From positions 1 through 7,209 of the forward strand of contig SLGA01000317.1 in NCBI GenBank assembly GCA_007123985.1: a stretch of DNA of 7,209 bases, given 5' to 3'. The position numbers and the translations under genes are program-made. The DNA comes from Balneolaceae bacterium. GTDB taxonomy: Bacteria > Bacteroidota > Rhodothermia > Balneolales > Balneolaceae. Positions 1 through 6,287 of this stretch are shown here, piece after piece; the first letter of the stretch is position 1, and every line of letters begins with the position of its first letter. A model generated the notes under the pieces. The model saw only the letters and a program-made list of their open reading frames with translations, did no database searches and was not told the DNA's origin.

Positions 1-993
1 TGAACGGTTATTGCATATCAATTCAAGTTCGTCATCGCCAGTTAAGGCAATTCTTTGACTCGGTTTTGCAGGTTCCTCTTCTAAAATTATCCGTTCCGTT
101 TCAAGCATAGAGTTTCCCGTGAATGCAAAAGGGAGCGTTCCGCACAGCAATTTGTACAATACCATTCCCAGCTGATAAATATCTGTAGAAGTGTTTACCT
201 GCTTGCCTCGAATCTGCTCGGGACTGGCATATTCCGGAGTTAAAAGGCGGTACCCGGTTCTCGTCAAAATTGGATCGTCAGTTTCGTCCACAAGTTTGGC
301 AATTCCAAAATCGAGCAGTTTTACCTGGCCATCTTTGGTTACAAGAATATTACTTGGTTTCAAATCCCTGTGAATAACCAGGTTTTGATGTGCGTATTGT
401 AGTGCTTCACAAACCTGTGTAAAAAGCCCAAACCGGTCGCGAATGTTTAATTTGTGCTCATCACAATACTCTGTAATAGGTGTCTCCTCAACATACTCCA
501 TTACGAAGTACGGGCGGCCGTCGTCCGTTAAACCACCATCAATCAGGTGAGTAATATTGGGGTGGCTGAATTGTGCCAAAATCTGTCTTTCACGATGAAA
601 ACGGGCAAGAATATCTTCACTGTCCATTCCTCTTCGAAGAATTTTTACAGCCACTTCACGCTTATACACCTCATCTGCACGTTCGGCCAGATAGACCGAT
701 CCCATACCCCCGCGCCCGATTTTTTTTAGAATACGATATGACCCCGCAGTACCCGTTTCCGGTGGCAGATCAGAAAGCTCATCATAAGCGGATGAAATCA
801 GGTCGGAGGCCATATCCTCAAAATATTTTTCTGATGATTCATCCACTCTGAGCAGTGTAAGAAGCTCTTTTCTGAGTTTTGGGTCTGGACAATTCTCGTT
901 TACAAAAACCTGCTGTTCCTCTGCTGAAAGGCCGGTTGCCTGTTCATACAGTTCAGCAAGTTTTTCCCAATTACTGTTTTTCTGATCGCTCAT
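1..993 (-). CDS. Hanks-type serine/threonine protein kinase, N-terminal part (C-terminus outside window)
   Basis: A eukaryotic-like protein kinase that should phosphorylate Ser/Thr of an unknown target. The reading frame opens at ATG 993 and stays open for 331 codons to the window edge, so the C-terminus is missing. Residues 1 to about 85 are a helical, acidic leader (W9, then ELRKELLTLL-like residues near 41-49) of the type seen before the kinase domain in large bacterial kinases, many of which carry TPR repeats after it. The domain follows: glycine loop I92-GRGGMGSVY, VAVK lysine K117, helix-C glutamate probably E135, catalytic loop H208-R-D-L-K-P-S-N, DFG at D228, and APE-like ASPE at 256-259. 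All catalytic residues are present, so it should be active; the RD motif and T244/T246 suggest activation-loop phosphorylation. No transmembrane segment lies in the visible part. Kinase identity is certain; a TPR or other sensory C-terminus is inference. It is divergent from the epimerase gene. Confidence 0.95.
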   Translation of the reverse strand, partial: MSDQKNSNWEKLAELYEQATGLSAEEQQVFVNENCPDPKLRKELLTLLRVDESSEKYFEDMASDLISSAYDELSDLPPETGTAGSYRILKKIGRGGMGSVYLAERADEVYKREVAVKILRRGMDSEDILARFHRERQILAQFSHPNITHLIDGGLTDDGRPYFVMEYVEETPITEYCDEHKLNIRDRFGLFTQVCEALQYAHQNLVIHRDLKPSNILVTKDGQVKLLDFGIAKLVDETDDPILTRTGYRLLTPEYASPEQIRGKQVNTSTDIYQLGMVLYKLLCGTLPFAFTGNSMLETERIILEEEPAKPSQRIALTGDDELELICNNRS

Positions 994-1155
994 GAGCTGC
1001 TTTGAATGGTTGTAAAAACACGAAGTTGTGAAGGTTTTTGAACTCCGATAATTTATACAAACTGCCCATGTGTGACAATTTTTACTTTATCCAACTGAGT
1101 AATTTCCTGATGCTTTAGCTATTTTATCACATACCAGTCACTTAACCGATCAACC
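994..1155. other. Divergent intergenic region between kinase and epimerase genes
   Basis: These 162 nt separate the start codons of two oppositely directed genes and must hold both promoters unless one is transcribed from elsewhere. The stretch is AT-rich with no open reading frame of note. I could not pick a convincing plus-strand promoter for the epimerase; TATTTT near 1122 is a possible -10-like element without a good partner. There is no Shine-Dalgarno before the epimerase ATG. Confidence 0.6.
1050..1078 (-). promoter_or_regulatory. Candidate promoter for the kinase gene
   Basis: On the minus strand TTGTCA (1078-1073, five of six matches to TTGACA) is followed after 17 nt by TAAATT (1055-1050). 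An overlapping TATAAA (1057-1052) sits at 15 nt spacing. Start of transcription would fall near 1043, giving a leader of about 50 nt. No clear Shine-Dalgarno precedes the kinase ATG. This is only a motif match in an AT-rich stretch. Confidence 0.3.
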
Positions 1156-1554
1156 ATGCATTTAGACCATATTGGCATAGCCGTCAGCGATCTTGAATCT
1201 GCAATTTCAACGTACGAGAAACTTCTGAATCGCACATGTTACAAGAGGGAGGTGGTTGCGAAGCAGTCTGTTGAAACTGCTTTTTTTAAAACGGGCGAAT
1301 CAAAAGTAGAGTTACTCGCAGCAACCGGTTCTGAATCTGTCATCCAAAAATTCATTGAAAAACGTGGAGAGGGCCTGCATCACGTAGCATTTGAAGTGAA
1401 TGATATTGAAGAAGAGATCCATCGCCTTAAAAAAGAGGGATTTACCCTTTTGAGTGAAACCCCTTCAACCGGAGCTGATAATAAAAAGATTGTATTTCTC
1501 CACCCAAAAGAGAGCAATGGTGTATTGGTTGAACTGTGTCAATCCATTGATTAG
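1156..1554 (+). CDS. mce: Methylmalonyl-CoA epimerase
   Basis: Interconverts (2R)- and (2S)-methylmalonyl-CoA, linking propionyl-CoA carboxylase to methylmalonyl-CoA mutase in the cytoplasm. It is a 132-residue protein of the vicinal oxygen chelate (glyoxalase) fold, close to the usual size of this family. The start LDHIGIAVSDLE is the hallmark first strand. The expected divalent-metal ligands are visible: H5, E52 (in VELLA), H76 (in GLHHVAF) and E126 (in GVLVEL). E40 in SVETAFF lines up with the catalytic glutamate known from the Propionibacterium enzyme. The LHPKESNGVLVEL ending is also typical. The gene ends with tandem stops, TAG then TAA. It is the only plus-strand gene here, divergent from the kinase and convergent with the riboflavin operon, and no mutase or carboxylase gene is next to it. 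A different VOC enzyme is possible but unlikely given the match along the whole length. Confidence 0.93.
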   Translation: MHLDHIGIAVSDLESAISTYEKLLNRTCYKREVVAKQSVETAFFKTGESKVELLAATGSESVIQKFIEKRGEGLHHVAFEVNDIEEEIHRLKKEGFTLLSETPSTGADNKKIVFLHPKESNGVLVELCQSID

Positions 1555-1591
1555 TAATCATTCAGAGACAATCGTTCATACCGGTTAACAC
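1555..1591. other. Short convergent gap between epimerase and riboflavin synthase genes
   Basis: Two genes end tail to tail with 37 nt between their stop codons. The gap contains TCAGAGAC at 1562-1569, repeated at 1592-1599 over the riboflavin synthase stop. I see no hairpin with a T run on either strand, so transcripts of the two units probably overlap at their ends. Confidence 0.5.
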
Positions 1592-2188
1592 TCAGAGACC
1601 TCTTTTCTCAAGGTATTTGATAATGTATTTCCCGAAAACATCAAATTCGATGTTCACAAGATCACCAACTTTTTTGTCTTTCAGATTGGTATAATCCCAC
1701 GTATAGGGAATAATGGCAACTGTGAATTCACTTCCCGGCTCATCCCTTGCAACAGTAAGGCTGATACCATCCATTGCAACACTACCTCTGCCAACGATGT
1801 AATCATCAAACTCCTCAGGAAATTTAATCCTCAACAGGAGGTCAGCTCCCTGCTTATCGATCTGCGTAATGGTACCGACGGTATCTACATGACCTTGCAC
1901 GATGTGCCCCTCTATCGCTTTTTCAAGCGTAAGTGATCGCTCGAGGTTTACCGGGCTGCCAACATTCAATTTCCCGAGATTGGTTTTTCTGAGAGTTTCA
2001 TCTACACACTGAACGGTAAACTGTTCATCATCAAACGAGACCACAGTAAGGCAAACACCGTTTACGGCGATGCTCTCATCCACATGGACATTATCTGTAA
2101 ATGATGCCTGAATAGAGAGCTGCTTTGCCCCTTCCAGCTCCATGATAGTTTGTACGGTACCTACTTCTGATACAATTCCGGTAAACAT
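1592..2188 (-). CDS. ribE: Riboflavin synthase, alpha chain
   Basis: Dismutates two molecules of 6,7-dimethyl-8-ribityllumazine into riboflavin and the 5-amino-6-ribitylamino uracil, the last step of riboflavin synthesis. The 198-residue length is close to normal. The protein starts with the invariant MFTGIV and consists of two lumazine-binding beta-barrel repeats: residues 1 to about 96 with VNGVCLTV at 42-49, and about 97 to 187 with the matching MDGISLTV at 139-146. C46 and the GHIVQGHVD segment (H95, H100) correspond to the substrate-binding residues described for the E. coli enzyme. The C-terminal IPYTWDYTNL replaces the more common IPHT form. It lies 4 nt after the ribD stop and is surely co-transcribed and perhaps translationally coupled, since no Shine-Dalgarno is visible. 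The symbol is ribC or ribE depending on nomenclature. Its stop is 37 nt from that of the convergent epimerase gene. Confidence 0.97.
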   Translation of the reverse strand: MFTGIVSEVGTVQTIMELEGAKQLSIQASFTDNVHVDESIAVNGVCLTVVSFDDEQFTVQCVDETLRKTNLGKLNVGSPVNLERSLTLEKAIEGHIVQGHVDTVGTITQIDKQGADLLLRIKFPEEFDDYIVGRGSVAMDGISLTVARDEPGSEFTVAIIPYTWDYTNLKDKKVGDLVNIEFDVFGKYIIKYLEKRGL

Positions 2189-2192
2189 AATT

Positions 2193-3311
2193 TTATAAAT
2201 CTGCGGTTAATAACATGTCTGTTCCTGATTGGTTCCACTCAAATGATTTGAACGGAACAACGTCTTCCATCCGGTTTTTTCCCAACCCAAAAACCGATTT
2301 GGTTCCGCCACCTAATAATTTCGGAGCGATAAAGAGTTGCAATCTGTCCACCAATCCTTTTTTAATGAGTGCCGTTGAAAGGTTCTGGCCACCTTCCACA
2401 AGAAGTGAGGTAATTCCTGATTCTCCCAGCTGCTTCATAGCTTGTTTCAGATTCACATGGCCTTCCATTTTATCCGTAACCACTATCTCACCACGAAAGT
2501 AATTACTTTGAAACATTTTCAGCATGGGGTCCGCTTCTTTTTCACTTTTCTCGCGATTATAGGTTACAACCGTAGTCTTCTCTTCAAACTGATCAGAAAA
2601 AAGATTTAGGTGCCGGGGCAACTCAAACGGTCCGTCCACAACCACACGCTTTGGCTGTCGTCCCTCGGCGAGTCGAACCGTGAGGGAGGGATTGTCGTGC
2701 AGTGCTGTTGTTCTGCCAACCATTACGGCATCGTAACGGCTTCTCCATATATGTACAAGCTCTCTGGAATCATTGCATGAGATCCACTTGGAATCACCAT
2801 TGGGTGCAGCAATGTATCCGTCGGCTGTCTGTGCAATTTTCAATGTCACAAAGGGTTTACCGAATTCAGCGTAGTGCAGCCACTTTTCGTTCACCTTTTC
2901 AGCTTCTTCCCTCAGCACACCAACATCAACGGTTATCCCGTTATTTCTGATTTTATCAAACCCCTTACCACTTACTTTTTTTGTGGGATCTTTCATTGCG
3001 GCCACAACTCTTTTAAATGGCAGGTCCGCAATCAAATCGGCACAGGGGGGCGTTTTTCCATGATGTGAACACGGTTCCAGAGTTACATAAAGGGTAGCTC
3101 CTTTCAGCTTCGATCGATCTTCCACACTATTAATTGCATTCACTTCAGCATGCTCCTTTCCATACCTTTCGTGATAACCTTCCCCAATTAAATCCCCTTC
3201 ATCCGAAATAATTACACACCCAACCATAGGATTGGGGGATACAAAACCCTCTCCTTTTTCTGCAAGGCTGAGAGCTCGCTGCATCCAGATTTTATCAGAT
3301 TTAAGGCTCAT
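2193..3311 (-). CDS. ribD: Bifunctional diaminohydroxyphosphoribosylaminopyrimidine deaminase / 5-amino-6-(5-phosphoribosylamino)uracil reductase
   Basis: Catalyses the second and third steps of riboflavin synthesis from GTP: deamination of the pyrimidine, then NADPH-dependent reduction of the ribosyl side chain. The 372 residues match the usual two-domain length. The deaminase domain (about 6-145) shows SPNPMVGCVI at 25-34 and the zinc site H54-A-E56 with the PC...PPC motif carrying C81 and C90; E56 is the expected proton shuttle. The reductase domain (about 152-372) shows TADG at 162-165, GRTTALHDNPSLTVR at 199-213, VEGG at 305-308 and KLLGG at 331-335. The ATG at 3311 fits the family N-terminus; the next methionine, M10, would cut into the first helix. 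It is the first gene of a two-gene unit with riboflavin synthase. The leader is too short to hold an FMN riboswitch. Nothing looks broken. Confidence 0.97.
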   Translation of the reverse strand: MSLKSDKIWMQRALSLAEKGEGFVSPNPMVGCVIISDEGDLIGEGYHERYGKEHAEVNAINSVEDRSKLKGATLYVTLEPCSHHGKTPPCADLIADLPFKRVVAAMKDPTKKVSGKGFDKIRNNGITVDVGVLREEAEKVNEKWLHYAEFGKPFVTLKIAQTADGYIAAPNGDSKWISCNDSRELVHIWRSRYDAVMVGRTTALHDNPSLTVRLAEGRQPKRVVVDGPFELPRHLNLFSDQFEEKTTVVTYNREKSEKEADPMLKMFQSNYFRGEIVVTDKMEGHVNLKQAMKQLGESGITSLLVEGGQNLSTALIKKGLVDRLQLFIAPKLLGGGTKSVFGLGKNRMEDVVPFKSFEWNQSGTDMLLTADL

Positions 3312-3352
3312 TATAGCGGAGATAGATCAGTTGTTTTGCTTACTCACCCTGA

Positions 3353-3394
3353 CAAATATAGTGATCTATTATAAAGCAGACATGATGAAACAAA
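3353..3394 (-). promoter_or_regulatory. Candidate ribDE promoter region
   Basis: Two promoter-like readings overlap on the minus strand. TATATTTG (3360-3353) is a perfect match to the Bacteroidota -7 element TAnnTTTG. A little upstream, TATAAT (3373-3368) follows TTTG (3394-3391) at 17 nt, resembling either a Bacteroidota -33 box or a sigma70-like pair. Either reading gives a leader of roughly 35-50 nt to the ribD ATG. An 8-bp inverted repeat, ATAGATCA at 3322-3329 and TGATCTAT at 3362-3369, brackets the TATATTTG element. The region lies between the ribD start and the terminator of the neighbouring unit, exactly where a promoter is needed. Confidence 0.45.
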
Positions 3395-3397
3395 CTG

Positions 3398-3435
3398 AAA
3401 ATAAAAAAGGGTAAGAGAATACCCCTTACCCTTTT
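3398..3435 (-). terminator. Rho-independent terminator after the ppiD-like gene
   Basis: A perfect 11-bp stem pairs 3405-3415 with 3425-3435 around a 9-nt loop. Read on the minus strand it begins 23 nt after the ppiD-like stop codon, and the stem's closing T run continues into a TTTTTTATTTT tail, the classic intrinsic-terminator form. On the plus strand the tail is much poorer (four T inside the stem, then CAAAATATTT), so it mainly serves the minus strand. It insulates ribDE from the upstream unit. Confidence 0.8.
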
Positions 3436-3458
3436 CAAAATATTTGTAAGATGAAATA

Positions 3459-5231
3459 TTACCGAATAAGCTGGCGTCTGTTATCTCTAATGTTGGCACC
3501 TTCTTTCAGCCTGTCGAGGAATATCTGATTAAAGGCAACAAATTTTTGCTGTTCCAGTCTGTTTCGAATTTCCTGGCGTTGTGTTGCTGTTATATTTTCA
3601 GCATCGGCCAGGGAAATATCATCTGCAAAAACAACGAATACAGCACTTTCCCCCTGAATCGGGCCGGATTGCTGGCCGGTTTCAAGGCTAAAGATTGATC
3701 CGATCACTTTAATTTCACGGCCGGCTCCCGGGATGTTACTACCACTCATACGAATTCCCTCAGCTGACTGTATTTCTCTCTCTGCACGTTCTGCAAGAGT
3801 TTCCAGGTCACCGTTTGAAGCCAGAAGTTCACGTACCCGATCGTACATTACTTCTTTTCGTTTTTCTGTTTTCACAAAATTCTCAACCTGTCCGCGAACT
3901 TCTTCGAAAGGGCGTGTTCCCGCTTCTGTTCTTTCAAGGAGCTGAACCACCACAAACCGGTCACTCAGTTCAATTGGATCTGATATCCGGTTTCTGCGCA
4001 TTGATTCGAGTTCATCCAGAACCAACTGCCCCTGCCCTATACCAGGAATAAATGGATTTCCTTTGGTTGCGGTTGCTTCCCTGATTTCCAATTCTCTCAT
4101 ATCAGCTTCTCTCTCAAACCCTTCTGAAGCAGCATAAAACCCAAACTCTTCAGCCTGTTCGGCAAGTCTGTCGATGGTTGAAATAGGATCTGCCACTACC
4201 TGATAAGAGAATACAGCAAACCGAATTTCATTATTGCGCTGGTCAATTTTCTTAAACATATGCGGATCGCCGTTGATCATTACCACTTCAGATACTTCAC
4301 CAACTTCCAGATCAATTACCGGTCTGTACTCTTCACGAATTTCATCAACCGATATGAACGCGCCGCGGTATGTTGTGTTTGACTGATTTCGAAGCAGAAA
4401 CAATGAATCATTTTCGGCCATCTGGAATGCTTCTCTGAGACTTTCTACATCATTAATTGTGTTTGTAGTATCTCCAGAGGTGGGAGTTTTGTCCCAGCTT
4501 ACAAAACGGAAACGGTATGTTTCACTTCGCTCGAACTGAGCAGGATTATTTCTGTAATATGTTCTGAGATCTTCTTCAGTAACGGTGATCTCTTCATCGG
4601 TAATTTCTGAGTATGGGAATCGAAGAAAACGAATATCCGCAAACGAATTTTCTCTGATATATTCGTTTCTGATGTCCACATTACTTACCCGCAGCCCCGA
4701 AGAGATAAAATTGGTCATTTTTTGTTGACGGCGGTTATCCCGCAACTGCTGTTCAATCATGATCCAAGCCTGGCTATTTTCGGGTGCATCAATAGCCGCT
4801 TGCAGAGCAATTCTGTCTATGTTGCCATCAGCATCGGCAAACTGCTGACGAATAAATGGGTCAGGATTATCTCCGGCAATCATTTCATACAGTTCGTCAT
4901 CGGTTACAGAAATTCCGAGGTCGTTCATTTTTTGCTGAATCAGGCGTGCAGCTACAAGATCTTCCCATGCCTGATTTTCGTAAAGTGAGCGCATTTCAGG
5001 GGTCATAGGCTGGTTAGTTTGTTGCGCAAACTGATCGGTGTAAAAACTAACTCTGTTATTGTACTCCTCGAGAGTTATCGGCTCACCATTTACTGATCCC
5101 AGATTGGAAGGACCCTGAGTAATTCCGCTAAAAAAGTCTACATCAGCCAGTACCCATAAAATGCCAAATGAGAAAATCAGTATCCATAGAATGGAGGCTG
5201 TACTGTTTCTCATTTTTTCCATTACACCCAT
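3459..5231 (-). CDS. Membrane-anchored periplasmic chaperone of the PpiD/SurA type, parvulin domain degenerate
   Basis: Probably helps newly exported proteins fold at the periplasmic face of the inner membrane. The 590 residues start with a short basic cytoplasmic end, one transmembrane segment at about 12-30 (ASILWILIFSFG...), then GSVNGEPITLEEYNNRV at 45-61, the start of a SurA/PpiD-like N-terminal chaperone domain. Helical and charged segments follow to about 230. Residues 236-332 sit where the parvulin domain belongs, yet the family's HILI-like entry strand is replaced by ETYRFRFVSW, with no histidine, and the glycine-rich G-G-LG-F stretch is reduced to YRGAF. Only VGEVSEVV at 310-317 and G321-DPH324 recall the end of the fold. 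Prolyl isomerase activity is therefore doubtful. The E. coli PpiD parvulin domain is itself reported inactive. Start M1 is supported by a GAGG 7 nt upstream. It follows mlaD by 126 nt and is closed by a strong terminator. Chaperone class is confident; client proteins are unknown. Confidence 0.85.
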   Translation of the reverse strand: MGVMEKMRNSTASILWILIFSFGILWVLADVDFFSGITQGPSNLGSVNGEPITLEEYNNRVSFYTDQFAQQTNQPMTPEMRSLYENQAWEDLVAARLIQQKMNDLGISVTDDELYEMIAGDNPDPFIRQQFADADGNIDRIALQAAIDAPENSQAWIMIEQQLRDNRRQQKMTNFISSGLRVSNVDIRNEYIRENSFADIRFLRFPYSEITDEEITVTEEDLRTYYRNNPAQFERSETYRFRFVSWDKTPTSGDTTNTINDVESLREAFQMAENDSLFLLRNQSNTTYRGAFISVDEIREEYRPVIDLEVGEVSEVVMINGDPHMFKKIDQRNNEIRFAVFSYQVVADPISTIDRLAEQAEEFGFYAASEGFEREADMRELEIREATATKGNPFIPGIGQGQLVLDELESMRRNRISDPIELSDRFVVVQLLERTEAGTRPFEEVRGQVENFVKTEKRKEVMYDRVRELLASNGDLETLAERAEREIQSAEGIRMSGSNIPGAGREIKVIGSIFSLETGQQSGPIQGESAVFVVFADDISLADAENITATQRQEIRNRLEQQKFVAFNQIFLDRLKEGANIRDNRRQLIR

Positions 5232-5238
5232 AGAAAAA

Positions 5239-5242
5239 CCTC
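5239..5242 (-). promoter_or_regulatory. Shine-Dalgarno site of the ppiD-like gene
   Basis: GAGG on the minus strand stands 7 nt before the ATG at 5231. It is the only clear ribosome binding site I found in the window, and it favours M1 over the nearby in-frame methionines M4 and M7. Confidence 0.6.
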
Positions 5243-5267
5243 AAAAAATCTTTTAGAAATTAAATTT

Positions 5268-5286
5268 AAAAAAATGGCTTTAGCCA
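5268..5286 (-). terminator. Possible weak terminator or leader hairpin after mlaD
   Basis: On the minus strand TGGC-TAAA-GCCA (5286-5275) forms a 4-bp stem, extendable by one G-U pair, followed directly by seven T (5274-5268). The T run is good but the stem is very short. It lies 72 nt past the mlaD stop and 37 nt before the ppiD-like ATG. If the candidate promoter at 5288-5318 is real, this hairpin would sit at the very start of its transcript and could not be a strong stop. Confidence 0.3.
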
Positions 5287-5287
5287 C

Positions 5288-5318
5288 GAAATATACGATT
5301 AATGACCGCTAAGAACAA
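5288..5318 (-). promoter_or_regulatory. Candidate internal promoter for the ppiD-like gene
   Basis: On the minus strand TTGTTC (5318-5313) is followed after exactly 17 nt by TATATT (5295-5290), which continues as TATATTTC, one base off the Bacteroidota TAnnTTTG element. It lies in the 126-nt gap between mlaD and the ppiD-like gene, so that gene may have its own promoter besides read-through from mlaEFD. The upstream box is weak. Confidence 0.3.
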
Positions 5319-5357
5319 CGCCATCAAAACGGTTAACGTAAAAAGAAAGTGTTCATT

Positions 5358-6287
5358 TTAGAAGAGGTCTATAATGCTCATATGACGCAGATATCTCCCG
5401 GGGTTTTCGTTAATTCCTTTGATGAGATTATTCAGCTCAATCGTCAATGAATCCAGATTTTCGTACATGGAAGGGTCGTTTACCAGCTTGCCGATGGTAC
5501 CTTCTCCCCTGTTAATTTTATCAAGAATTTCGTTGAAGTTTGCAGTAGCAGACTCCAGTTCGACTCGCACACCTTCAAGCTCAGTAATATTTTTTTCTAT
5601 TGTGGCCATTAGAGATTCAACCTGTGGACGGGAATCGGTTACAAGAGTATCGAGCTGGCTTAGCATTCTGCTTCCCGATTCAATTGCATTATCAATCTCA
5701 GTCTGTTTGCCTTCAAGAATGTCAGCAATTTGCCCGGTTGTAACATAAACGTTGTTAAGCGTTTCATTTAGAGTAGTGCGGGCTTCGTCGTTCAGAGTTT
5801 CGTTCAACTGCCTTAAAAAGGTATTGAGTTCATAGATGGCATTGGAAACATCATCGCCTAACTCCTCTCCTCTCTGGCCAAGTACCTCCATCATGGTTTC
5901 GGCATAGACCCCCTCTATTTCTTCCCCAAACTGTACATATTCTGCAGCGCTGCCCAGATCAATCACAATAGATTTTCCCTCAACAATACCTAAAGACGTT
6001 AGCCTTGCTACTGAACCCCGCGGAATGGGCACATCAGTATCTATCCGCATACTTATGTTGACTCTTGTTTCCGGAGTAAGGGATATGCGGTTCACCGAAC
6101 CAACGCGAACGCCCTGTATGTACACAAGGCTCCCGTTGCTGATGCCATCGGCACGATCAAACGTAGCCGATATTTCCATGGACTGTCTGAAAATGGGGAT
6201 ATCTCTCATAAAGCGAAATCCAACAATGGCCACTATTACGGCCAGAAGAACAGTTATTCCAACTTTAACTTCGTTACTTAATTTCAT
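5358..6287 (-). CDS. mlaD: MCE-family lipid transporter periplasmic subunit, MlaD-like
   Basis: The substrate-binding, membrane-anchored subunit of an Mla-type ABC transporter that handles phospholipids between inner and outer membrane. The 309 residues hold a short cytoplasmic start, a transmembrane helix at about 8-27, and an MCE domain at about 36-113, with FDRADGISNGSLVYIQGVRVG at 43-63 as its clearest block. A long alpha-helical tail (about 125-260) likely forms part of the hexameric channel or needle. It is longer than E. coli MlaD (about 180 residues), as is common for MCE proteins with helical extensions. The tail contains a small tandem motif, LNETLN at 161-166 and 173-178. The end carries GEGTIGKLVNDPSMYENLDS at 261-280 and NPGRYLRHMSI, which I know as conserved in MlaD homologues of Bacteroidota. 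The ATG overlaps the mlaF stop by 4 bp (ATGA), so the two are translationally coupled. No mlaC or mlaB follows. Confidence 0.92.
   Translation of the reverse strand: MKLSNEVKVGITVLLAVIVAIVGFRFMRDIPIFRQSMEISATFDRADGISNGSLVYIQGVRVGSVNRISLTPETRVNISMRIDTDVPIPRGSVARLTSLGIVEGKSIVIDLGSAAEYVQFGEEIEGVYAETMMEVLGQRGEELGDDVSNAIYELNTFLRQLNETLNDEARTTLNETLNNVYVTTGQIADILEGKQTEIDNAIESGSRMLSQLDTLVTDSRPQVESLMATIEKNITELEGVRVELESATANFNEILDKINRGEGTIGKLVNDPSMYENLDSLTIELNNLIKGINENPGRYLRHMSIIDLF

Noticed and set aside
573..851. A 92-codon plus-strand open frame opposite the kinase
   Set aside because: It overlaps the conserved glycine loop and N-lobe of the kinase on the minus strand, and its composition is that of a shadow frame.
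1013..1040. AAAAAC ... GTTTTT potential hairpin upstream of the kinase gene
   Set aside because: Six A/T-rich pairs around a long loop would be unstable, and there is no adjacent T tract.
1548..1560. Perfect short palindrome TGATTA-G-TAATCA over the epimerase stop codons
   Set aside because: The arms leave a one-base loop, are AT-rich and are not followed by a T run; it arises partly from the tandem stops, so I do not call it a terminator.
1562..1599. 8-bp direct repeat TCAGAGAC, two copies 30 nt apart
   Set aside because: Only two short copies, one inside coding sequence; no flanking inverted repeats or mobile-element features.
5419..5748. A 109-codon plus-strand open frame antisense to mlaD
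   Set aside because: It lies wholly within a well-supported gene on the other strand; its product is serine-rich and featureless, as expected for a shadow frame.
5761..5835. Repeated LNETLN motif in the MlaD tail, considered as a coding repeat expansion
   Set aside because: Only two copies at the protein level within a long helical region; typical of heptad-like helices rather than a tandem repeat array.
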